Source: Clonostachys chloroleuca (taxonomy: Eukaryota; Ascomycota; Sordariomycetes; Hypocreales; Bionectriaceae). From it: DNA of 64,000 nt. The first letter of the stretch is position 1. Every line of letters begins with the position of its first letter. The stretch is from assembly GCA_037952775.1 (NCBI GenBank), contig JBANAY010000001.1, forward strand, positions 3,720,001-3,784,000. The letters are read 5' to 3'. The translations under genes were made by a program, and so were the position numbers. The notes beneath the pieces are model-generated. The model did no database searches. It was given only the letters and a program-made list of their open reading frames with translations, and had not been told where the DNA came from. Shown piece by piece: positions 54,390 through 64,000 of the stretch.

Positions 54390-56745
54390 CTAGGGCGCAG
54401 GACCTTCTGTCGAAACCTGAAGTTTTCCGGTCCAGAAGAAATGCGGCTCTCCCAACGGCACGACTGACCCAGCGGGCGTGTCTCGCTTCAACTCCATGTA
54501 CCTCGCTCTGCCTGCGAGGCGGTACCTCTTCAGCTCGTCCAGGACGTCCCTCATCCCTGAGAGGGACTCGATGGGTGGCGAGGCGAGCTGCTTAGGCATG
54601 GTGGCGACGCACCAGGTAACGTGGAAGACGTATGCGTCCGCTGGCACGCCGACCGCGACCTGCGCGGGCGTCGCTGGCCCAAAGCCTTCCGTGAGGTGCT
54701 GGTCTACCACCAGCCTTCGATATTCACGGATGACCTGGTTGGTGCTTGGAACCTCGCCAATCCACACCGGGATCGAGAAGCGTTTCCCATTCCACTCGCC
54801 GCGGTGGGTGATGTACTCCTGGTCATCTCGGACCGATTTCTGGGGGCCTCCGGTACCTGTGCTGGAATTCACGGTGTCTTGCGACTCAGACCTCTCTCGC
54901 GCCTCCACAAATGCAGTGACAGGAGATGGAGACTTTGGCTGGCTCCGCTCATCATCATGCCCAAAGAAACTGAAGCCTCTCTCCCCGCTATTCATCAAAT
55001 TCGCGGCATCGAGGTCATCCAGGCTGGAAAACCCATCCTCCATCGGGTCAGGTTCGAACTCAAGCCTGAGATGTCTCAAACCCTTTAGGACGGTGGGCCC
55101 ACGCCAGGACCTCGCCTGTGCCGCGCCAACATCTTGAACATCGCGCTCCTGAACGGACAAGAGCTTCAAGAAAGTGATCAGTCGATCCACCAAAGGACCT
55201 GAGGAACGCCGCGGGAGACCGGTCAAGGTCAGTGATGCGAGACGTGGGTTCATGTCTGGGATGAAGGTCTGCCCGTATGCCAATTCCAGTCGGGGCAGAA
55301 TCTCATTCTCGGCAAGATAAATGGATGAAAGCGATGAGAGTCCTTCAGATTTCAGAGTCGGTATTTGTGTGACGAGCGAGTGGTGGATCTTCAGCGTACG
55401 GAGGTTGGATGAGAACACTGGACGAAACACATGCGCCACACCAACGACACCATACAAGGTAGTAGATTTTGGCCAGCATCTTGAACCTTGAGACGACGGC
55501 GGTAGCATGGAGATGGAATCGCAAGTTAGGTCCTCCAACTGACCGTTGGACATTTGAATCAGTTTGGTAAGACCAAAGCACGACAAATGGTTGCTTGACA
55601 CATCCAGGTGAGTCAACCCGCGCGAGAAACGGAACCTATCTGCAGCCAGCTGTTCCCCTGAGAGTGTCGCACTCGCGGCTTCAGCAGAGTTCCGTCGGCC
55701 CAAGGTACGCCCGTCGGAGCGAAACACTTCGTCCTCCTGCTGAACCCGATCAGGACGTGCATGATATGTAGGTGCATCGACCAAGTACCGTTCTGGGTGG
55801 CTAAAGGTCCTGCTCCACAAAGACTCATGAACAAAGACAGATGTGCCAAGGTGATATGACCCGTGCTCGCCTTCAACCAGTTTCCCCTCGACGTAGAAAT
55901 GTTGGGAGGAGCGTAACTTGGTCATGGGGAAACAATTGGTGGTTATGGTATCCACCACATCATCTGATATTTTATTGTAGCCGATATCCAGGCTCCAGAG
56001 GCGCAATCTAAACAGAACAGTCAATGCTCTTAGAGTCGTATTGTCAAGCTCTCGACCGCGAATCTTAAGTATACGCAAGTCAGGCAGGATAGCGGGCTGA
56101 ATGAGCGGATAGATGGACCCCGGTACATGAGATACATCCAGATAGACTAAGCTCTGAAGAGCAGGAAGGTTAAAGAATGTGTTGGGGAGCTGAAAGGGGG
56201 AACCAGAGATGCTGAGCAGTTGCAACGGGTTGGTGTCAGAGCCAATGAGGGTGCTGGGAGCAACGTCCTGGTGGCCATCGAGCAGCAGACAGCTGACGTT
56301 GGGCAAAAAGCCCAACGCCTGTTTCAAGCTCTGCTGAAAGGTATTGTCCAACGCAAAGTCATATGCATCCTTGGCAAAGTCACGGGTGTCCAGCACGCGG
56401 ACAAGCTGCCTAGTTCCTGGCCTGACGCTACTGAGCCGATTGAATACAAAGTCTAACCACCAAGAAACGTCTTTGGGGGCAAGGGGCGTTAGCATTTCCA
56501 AGTCGATGACTGCCGTTTTTAGGGTGGGCGGGTGCTCCGAAACCTAACTTACGATCAGAGGGGTCAAGCCCGGTCTGTCTGACGGCCGTCAATAGATCCG
56601 CCCAGAGGAGGGGAGCCAAGGCCTTCCAGAATCGACGGCTCACAAGACAAAGAGAGGATAGTTCAGAGAACTGAATATACGGCGCTACAAAAGCAAGCCA
56701 GTCCAATCTGGTGGTAGCTTCGTGGTACGAGGGAAGAGCATCCAT
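54390..56745 (-). CDS. F-box and leucine-rich-repeat protein
   Basis: Model (minus strand): exon 1 56745-56553, intron 56552-56471 (82 nt, GTAAGT donor, GCTAAC branch, AAAG acceptor), exon 2 56470-54390; 757 aa. The N-terminal F-box-like segment reads ATTRLDWLAFVAPYIQFSEL followed by SLCLVSRRFWKALAPLLW (residues about 10-50), expected to bind Skp1 in an SCF ubiquitin ligase. Exon 2 holds irregular leucine-rich repeats: LLSISGSPFQLPNTF, LVYLDVSHVPGSIYPL, LWSLDIGYNKISDDVV, LTHLDVSSNHLSCFGL, LRTLKIHHSLVTQIPTL. After a disordered, Ser/Glu-rich linker (about 540-600) a compact C-terminal part contains YEL-like RARYMELKR. The substrate is unknown. The branch site and frame support the single intron; without it, a caller would start at 56501. 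Confidence 0.9.
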
Positions 56746-59534
56746 GGCGAGCTGGCGCTAGAGAGGAATCGGTGGCAGCTGCAGATACAAAACGAAACGA
56801 TCAATGTAGTTCTCTAGGATTTAGCGTTGCTACTCAAAACAGGTATTTGGATCTATCACATGCAAATCCTACGGTCAGCCTGCTCTGGTGCTGATCCGAT
56901 CAGATGGAGGGGGTGTCGACCGGCGTGATGGTCCGCTCTGAAGCCGTACGACGGCGGTCGATATGCACCAACAAATGACAGCTCGTCTGTGATCAGCCTC
57001 GATCTATAGGCGGGGTACAAAATGGTCGTAATCGAGAGATAGGCTCGAAACGAAGAGGGGAGGTTGGTCCAGAAAGCCTCTCTGATAGGCGGCGGCGGCC
57101 GACCTCAGCGGCCCGGCCTACCTCAGCGGCCCGGCCTAAGTGAAGCCAAAGAAGCAAAAAACTGGCACAGCACAGTAGTGCGTGCAAATGGAGATGGAGG
57201 TTGCCCGTCTGGTGGTCCAAGAGCTGCACCTTTGGCGACGGAGATCTGGGTCGTCCCGTCCGAAGGAAGCAACTCGTTGTCGCACAACCTAGCTGCGGGG
57301 CCTGGGGCCGAGAGCTGGGATGTGGAGCGGAGAGGAGAGATGAGAAAACGACAGTAGGTCGCACAAGGTAAAGAGGAATACGCAATATGCAGAGATGGGA
57401 TGAAAAGCGTGCCTAGGTAAGGTAGTGGACCGACGCTTCGGTGGGCCGGCAGGATGCAGCTGGGAGACGGCGGAGGACCAAGAGGCAGCAAGTCGCAGCC
57501 AGCCCCTCCTACTAAACCCACCTCACCGAAGTCCGGGCGGGGCCTTCCTGATACACCGTCGCCCGGCAGCTAGGTACATAGGTAGCCAGAATATAGCCTA
57601 TGTGCGCCTAACACCACTACATCGGTGTACCTGTAGGTAAGCCGCCCAGCGCCTGCTCTAGTGGGCTTCCCACCAGGACCAGGGAGGTAGCGCTGGACCC
57701 AGGCTGCCGGCCCGTGGGCATCCTTGCCAGGGTCTCTTCACAACCCCCAAAATTGTCCGCCGCCAGCTGCAAGATGATGCATGCACTACTACTCTGGCGG
57801 CAGTTTTAGCGACAGCATCCACCGTCGTCGGTTATCCTCCGCCTCTCTGCTACTGTAATTGTACACTCCCATCTTGATGGTGGGCAGCTACTTGACCCAT
57901 GCTATTCACAGCCTTACCCGCCACCTGTCGTCCGATGTATCGAGACTGACCCAGCCACCGGTCCGGCCGCGACTGCAAGGCCTTAGAGTCTCCAGCTGGC
58001 GAACAATACGTGCCATTCGCGCTCATGCCTCGAAACTAGCACCGTCAGCTAGGGAACAGACCGCTTGCCTGCCCGCCCACTGATAGCCTAGCCCGCTCCA
58101 CCAAACTCCAGTTGACGTGTCTGGGGCCGAGAATCTAAGGTATAGCGTAGCCCGAAACCGAGGCCTTTCCGCCACTCATCCAAGACACTTCTGTGCGTAT
58201 TGTGAGCGAGGCCCTGGATACGCACGCAACACGACCAAAGAGTCGAACGATTGTGGCGCCCCCCCCTGAGAATCCGTGTGCCTACTATCAGGTGGACCAG
58301 GATTCTTCTGCTCGACGTACATGTTCAAGTGAGCGTGCGTGCACCAATCACTCCCCGCGCTCGATGGAAGATGGATAGAAGACCCGAGCGAAGGCACGGA
58401 GAAAAAAGAAACGTGAAGGCGGGCAGATCACGTCCGGAGCCCCCGCGGGCCACTCGCAGCTCCTCATCATCTTTCAGTTTATGCGGGCTCATGACTAATG
58501 ACCGCCAGCTCACAGGTCCCCTGTTTGCCCGTGTTCTCAACCGTGCCTGGATTGATATCTCAGACATTCGTCATTATCACAATCAGCCAAATTCTTGATT
58601 TTCTTCTTTAGCCCCTCCCCTTCCTACACGTAGTGCCGGCAGACAAGCCAATTAGTTACTCTACCTTCTCTCCCCCATAAATTCACACGCTAGGTGAACA
58701 AGAAGAAACAATGGGGGCGATGTTGCAAAATGGGAGGAGATTCTGCTAGTCTACAATCCTCTTGTACTGATATTATTGTGTTGGGAACATGTGAATCTCA
58801 TTTACCACGGCGCCGCAAATCCAACACAGTTTGTCTCTCCGCCCCAGGTGTCTCGGTACTTGCCAAGAACTCAGATTTGCCCGAGTCATCACATAAAACA
58901 AGAAATGTTTCAACATTACATTAAATCGAGATTTTTTTCTTCATTGTACAGTACGAAACTGGTATGCAGACCTCCCCCCAAACCCGCGCTTCCACGGTCC
59001 ACACACACACACACGCAACCTCCCATCCATCCTAACTAGATGTGTTCCTTCCACTAGTTTCCCAAAGGTATCTCCTCCATAAGATTCTGTTGCCTAAAGC
59101 TACTCCCTTTTCTCCTAAAAAAGCCATAGAGATGTAGAGATAGAGTGATAAATAACAATGATGATAATAATGATCAGAAAAAAGGAAAGATGATAAAAGA
59201 GTGAAGGAAATGAAGAGGTAAATGTTGGACGATCAAAGTAGTGCGGCTATTAAGAAAAAATCATATACTCCAGAAATGTATGTTTGTTTTCCTTCCCCAC
59301 TGGTACTTTTCAAAGAAGGAAAAGAAAAGGGGCAAAAAAGTGACTTCGCAGACGATCAGAAAAGAAGTGACCTTCTTTCCTTTCTTTTTCCAAGGAAAAG
59401 GGTGCATCCAGCAATGAGGGCCAGCCACTTGGGGAGATCGAGGTAATGATGCCATGTCCGGGGCTCCAGCGGAACCGCAAATAATGTATGAAATAATTAA
59501 TGTTGCTGGCGGTGTGACATGAGCGGTGCAGCTC
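56746..59534. other. Intergenic, 2.8 kb, promoter side of the F-box gene
   Basis: No supported gene. GC-rich DNA at 57.0-57.6 kb carries a perfect 18-bp tandem duplication. A CA microsatellite lies near 59000-59014. The AT-rich end (59.1-59.3 kb) is probably the 3' untranslated region of the FlbC gene on the minus strand. Confidence 0.45.
57103..57138. repeat. Perfect 18-bp tandem duplication
   Basis: CCTCAGCGGCCCGGCCTA occurs at 57103-57120 and again, unchanged, at 57121-57138, followed by another partial GC-rich copy. It lies in the region upstream of the F-box gene. No function is visible. Confidence 0.9.
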
Positions 59535-60700
59535 TTAGAACTCGAAGCTCCGCTTTTCCGTCAACTTAGACTTGGGAGGCGCCCTGCGCTTGCGGTTCCG
59601 CTCCTCGTGCTCGATGATGGGTACGGCTGCTGGAATGAACTCGACTCCCCTATTGCGGCTGTTGGGCCGCGCGTGGAGCTTGCGGTGGTTGTTGAGATTG
59701 TCCTGGCGGTTGAATTGGTCCTTGCCACAGAACTCGCATGAGAACCGGTTGGGTCCCTCACCATGGAAACTAGTCATTTTTTGTTAGCCGATGCCACCTC
59801 ATATTATAGCTGCAATTTGATATATTTTACTCACGTTTGCTTGTGACGCTTGAGATGCTCATTGCGTCGGAATGCCTTGTGGCACCCTGGGTAGTCACAC
59901 TTGCACATGGCTCGTCGAACAACGTCCACTGCTGTCTCTGACTTCTCCCTCTGTTTCCGGGAGGCTCTGATCTGGGCACGTTGCAGCTCGTTGGTACGCC
60001 TCTGAGCTTCGTGGTGTATCAGTCTTCGCTGGAAGCGCAGTCGGTTTGGTGATTCGGCATTGTGGACGTGGTAATTATTAATTGGTGACTGAGAATGACG
60101 CTCGAGGTCAAGGGCTTCCATGTCTTGAAATGCGACATCCTTGTGAGGGAAAAGGCTGATGGGGCTTTCATTGTTCATTGACCATGAAGAGGATGTATCG
60201 GCGATCTCAGATCCAGACATGCTATGAGTGGGTGTCATCATGTAGGCTGCAGCCCCCATGCCGGCCTCTGGGGAGAGGCCATGGAGGCCAAAAGAGTTAG
60301 ACGGGGTGATTGTTCCCATGGAAGCCTGAGAAGCCAAGCCAATGTCGAAAATCTGATCATAGGAGGTGCCGAAGGAGTCCATCTTCTTCATAGGCGTGGT
60401 TGGCAGGGACTCATGAAAAGACATTGGCTCAGGCTCCGTCTTCACGTGTGCTCCTCCAAACATGAACTTGGACATGGTGGAGGGGGGCGTCATTTCGACA
60501 GATTGAGGAGGCGCGTATGAATATGAACCCTCAAAGTCAAGGCCAACTTCATTTGGTGTTGACCGTCGCGAGGTAGGAGTAAACGGGTCGTATGCAGATG
60601 AAGAAGCAGAAGAAAAGCTGTTTGTGGTCGACGGGCATGGCAGTGGCTGCATGCTGAAGCCGTCGTCCATGTCAAACCTGAAGTCAGATTCAAATTGCAT
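59535..60700 (-). CDS. flbC: FlbC-type C2H2 transcription factor (conidiation)
   Basis: Model (minus strand): exon 1 60700-59835, intron 59834-59770 (65 nt, GTGAGT donor, GCTAAC branch), exon 2 59769-59535; 366 aa. The N-terminal 230 residues are Ser/Thr/Pro/Met-rich and disordered (activation region). A basic helix (RFQRRLIHHEAQRRTNELQR, ASRKQREKSE) precedes two C2H2 fingers: C268-x4-C273-x12-H286-x4-H291 and C300-x2-C303-x13-H317-x3-H321. The intron splits finger 1 between its two histidines. After the fingers come HARPNSRNRGVEFIPAAVP and a basic stretch ERNRKRRAPPKSK, strongly reminiscent of FlbC. In Aspergillus FlbC is an upstream activator of brlA and asexual development. The ATG at 60700 is the first in its frame, although the frame stays open about 345 nt further upstream. 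Confidence 0.92.
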
Positions 60701-63700
60701 CTTGAATACTGTAGGGGGCCTTGAGTGACTGATGCACTTCTTCGTCGCAACCTTCTGAGATGGGAGGAAAGTCGAACTCAGATCCGGATGCACGAAAGTA
60801 TTGTCCTTGGTGGAGGGCTCGGGCAACTGACTCTGGTTGGGAACGCCTCGAGTAGATGAGGGCGGCGCTTGAAGATATATCGGAGTTATGTAGAGAAAAG
60901 GTACGCGGATGAAAGGTGCCGGCGTGTCTGAGACAACCAAGATGCAGATCAACCACCCCAGCAGATGATGGAAGAACAGGCAGTGCGTGATGAACAGGCC
61001 GAGAGACAATGAGCGCCTGCCCCAGGTCAAGTTTGGAATGAGCAAATATGGGCTTTCATTAGTAGCTGTCGATTGTCTGGGTCCTGGATGGGGAGAGGGG
61101 AGCAGGTCCAGAGGAGAGACACCCTTGGTGGGACTATTGCTGATATAGATTGTTGTTTTAGATAGCTGGCTCGTGTTTCGCTACTCCTCGAAATAAGGCA
61201 GCATCTGCTCATAAACAGAGCCAAAGGGGGTGGGCAATGATGATCTGTGTGGTAGTTATAGGGAAACATGATGAATCACACCAACCAGCAATGGCAATGG
61301 CTCACACCATTTCCAAAAAGGACCACATGCACCTGAAATCGAGCTAGAGCAAGCCAAGGCGTTCAAAAAAGAACACAAAGAGTAGGGCGTTTTGGCATTC
61401 TTGTCCATCATCAGGCCTAGTGGATGAAGCCCGGGGTGATGACGGGAAGCAGAAAGAGTACGAGTAGCAAAACCCCCACTTGGGAACGAGGACTGAGCGG
61501 CAGGCATGGGTGGCGGCCAGACCAACACTGTTCAAGCCATAAAAAGAAGTCCAGGATCACGTCCCTGCATCAACGGTCTCCAAGATCGCCAGTGCCCAGG
61601 CAGAGCAGCAAATGTACATGAACAAAAGCATCTGCATTAGTGCGATGGGTTGGTACCTTGCCTCCGTCTAAGTTGAACGGGTAGGGTGGCACCCCTCCCC
61701 CTTGGTCCGTCCGCCCAACGGTGGCCGAGAGTGAGAGTCTAAGGGGACTGACAGCCCATCTTCCTCCCCTCCAACAGGCCAACTAGCCAACACCGCGCCA
61801 GGCAGAGCCGTAGACGGTCCGTAGAATGGCAGTGCTCTGGGAGGAATGGAGCTGCCTGAGGATTTTTGCCTCGAGTCGAAACATGATCGCGGGTAAGACA
61901 ATCATTACCTTGTATCTCGCCGAGAAGAACCGAGAGTGGGCATCTTGCACTGAGGTAGGTGATTCAAGGGCGTGTTCCAGTGCCCTCACAACCACCCATG
62001 AAGATGTGGAGCGGCAACTTGAGCAGGAAATCCCAAAGAGGGAAGATGGCTTCCACAGCTTCAGGTCAACATGGCCAGTGTTCGGACGAGCAGAGGGGGG
62101 GAAGAAACAGTCACTCATATGGGCAAGCTATCTCTAGGCGGGTCCGATACAATGTACATGGGCAGCTAGGAGAGCGATCAAGAGGAGGGCACCAATCGAC
62201 GGCTCTCAAGAGTGTTTGAAGAGGTCCCACAGACGAAGTAGAGAGCAAGAAACCGTGTTTGTCACTGTGAACGTGCGTAGATAGATCCCTGTGTGTGTGT
62301 CGAACTGAGATATACGTATATATGGAGCAGGGACGAGTGGTGTGTGGGAAAGAGAAGCAACTACAAACATAGAGACAGAGCGAGGTATCTGAGTACCCGG
62401 GGCGTCGGCGTGGTCTCCAGCCTCGAGCCAAGTCGCGACAACAAACAACTACCTACCTGCAATGTAGTAGGAATGCTGTTGAGTGCTTGTAGCTTGGAGT
62501 TGGTAGCGTCCATGGCATGGCCAATCAATGCAAGGCTGAAAAGTGACACGGGTGGTCAAAAGTGGTATCAAACTGCATGAGCCCATGAAGGTGGGGGAGG
62601 CGTTTTAGGACAGCTAGCCAGGCCTGGCTCTGCTGGGTGTGGGCGTGGTCTGGTGGTGGTGTGTACGAGGTGAAGCTGGAAGTGAGTTCGATGGATCTAT
62701 GGCTGTTGGGTTGGGTTGGCTGTGAGAGGGTGCCAGGTGTGGTGGGAAGCGCGTCCACAGCCAGGGTATCGGTTCTTATTCAGGGATATACTGGAGCTGC
62801 CACAGGTACCTGGCCGGCCGCCCTAGCTGCATACTAACGACAAGTAGCGCCGGCCACCATCGCAAGTACCCGTCTATCTAGACAGGCGCTGGCAGGCACG
62901 ACCCAGCTGGCACCCATGCGAATCATGGCGTCACCAGACAGACCTCTTGCCTCTGTGGGGAGCGGCCAGAGACGCGCCTAAGCCCGGCCTTGGTGAGACG
63001 CTAACACAGCACCTGCTGGTGGTTGACAAGAACAATATGCTATTGACCAGACTCATCGCGCCGTATGAATAGCCCGACCCTGGCTCGAGCGCTTGTTTCA
63101 ATCGGCGGTCCCGAGTGAATGGAAATAGACGTCGTTCCAGCACAATATTGAGCCTGCTCGCGCTGTTAGCCGCCGCGCCTCTGCCAATTGGCTGCCATCA
63201 CCAACACACATGCAGCAGACCAAGCCCAAAGTGCGTTTCAGGCCACCGAACAAACAAAGTTATTCCTACCCGTCCTCTTAACTCCGATCCGCCATCTCAG
63301 ATGCTCTTCGTCGCCAGGCTCATCCCAGCATCCTAAGGAGTGCATAAGGCAAGGGCGATGTGGTTGTTATTGGACACCAATGCCATGTTCGCTCACCCAT
63401 GCCTACACGGCTGACCCAGCGCTATTCACGACCGCGGCCATGCACTAGGCCAAAGGGTTCTCCAGACTACAATTAGACACTTATGGTGATGGGGCATAGC
63501 GCAACCAGTTCAGCCAGTTTGTATTGATGAAGCGTAGTGCAGCTCAGACAACACCCACTACCGGACGGATAGCCTGCGCTGAGAGGCCCACTATCCAGCT
63601 GCATGAAATGATCAACTGCACGTCGGCACGTACGTACATACACAGCAGCTCGCAGGTAGATCTCTGGGCTTAAGCCGACCAGGTCCGAGGGAAAGTCTGG

Positions 63701-64000
63701 ATAGCCTAGCTCGAGATGGTGGAGCAGGGCCTTAGCGCATCATTCGATGAGAAAAGAGTCGAGCAAACCCGGGCTGTCAATGAGACCCCTGCGGGCTTCG
63801 CGTCATTGGCCGCTTATTGCCCAGCCGCATCGAATCGTGCCAGAGCCAACCACTGATTCTATTTTGAAAAGAAAGCTTCTAGCACCCAGCCACTACTGCC
63901 ATGATCTAGGTCCCCGGTTTAAATGTCTATTCTTGTTTCCCGAAGGCTACGGTTGGAGCCCATGCTGCTCCAAGCTACCGCGACTGCTCGCGACTGCTCG
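60701..64000. other. Long upstream region of flbC, no gene recognised
   Basis: More than 3 kb without a supported coding frame. The first 345 nt are open in the flbC frame but contain no ATG there. GT microsatellite-like DNA lies near 62288-62300. Developmental regulators in fungi often have long leaders and promoters, which fits. The right-hand end (63-64 kb) is GC-balanced with short frames only. Confidence 0.45.

Noticed and set aside
54478..55137. Plus-strand frame of 219 residues over the F-box gene
   Set aside because: Antisense shadow; no motif and the minus strand is clearly coding.

Overview
This window is nuclear DNA of a filamentous ascomycete (Pezizomycotina). The gene set fits a Sordariomycete best, but the class is inferred. 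Reasons: short introns of 51-82 nt (one of 168 nt) with GT..AG ends and CTAAC/CTRAY branch sites; monocistronic genes on both strands; pyrimidine-rich leaders; and typical fungal families (Zn2Cys6 regulator, FlbC-type C2H2 regulator, GPR1/FUN34/YaaH transporter, GH28 pectinase, 2EXR proteins, eukaryotic RNA-dependent RNA polymerase). I recognised no tRNA, rRNA, CRISPR array or intact transposon. All exon models were built by hand from splice signals and frame continuity.

Layout. 1-1184 (-): 5' two thirds of a PHO-4 type Na+/phosphate symporter, running off the left edge. 1185-7776: AT-rich gene-poor stretch with one small zinc-knuckle gene (6143-6462) whose intron divides the CCHC motif. 7777-9364 (+): FHS-type sugar transporter. 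9919-10188 (+): small unknown protein. 10511-12851 (-): ribosome-biogenesis factor Sda1. 13466-14682 (-): mitochondrial phosphate carrier. 15974-18168 (-): Zn2Cys6 regulator. 18169-23177: desert. 23178-24806 (+): GPI-type wall protein with a large Thr-His-Thr-Lys-Pro repeat. 26615-28881 (+): ankyrin-repeat protein. 29313-30170 (-): two small single-span membrane proteins in tandem. 31000-32226 (+): 2EXR-domain gene interrupted by one in-frame TAG. 33163-36717 (+): RNA-dependent RNA polymerase whose likely C-terminus lies one frame away, after a G7 run. 40409-41485 (+): acetate-type transporter. 42538-44190 (-): GH28 exo-pectinase of an atypical subgroup. 44844-45212 (+): small 4-span membrane protein. 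46190-47843 (+): Dal5/ACS-type MFS permease. 49838-50365 (+): small 2EXR-like protein. 51.2-54.1 kb: remains of decayed genes. 54390-56745 (-): F-box/leucine-rich protein. 59535-60700 (-): FlbC-type conidiation regulator. 60701-64000: its long upstream region, no gene recognised.

How it fits together. It is mostly ordinary chromosome with housekeeping genes (SDA1, phosphate carrier) and accessory genes between them. A plausible functional group is the secreted GH28 enzyme with the nearby MFS permease. The points most worth a second look are the stop-interrupted 2EXR gene, the frame break at the RdRP C-terminus, the zinc-knuckle gene in the AT-rich stretch, the pair of tail-bearing membrane microproteins, and the decayed gene block. 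I found no clear evidence of a wholly new multi-gene system.
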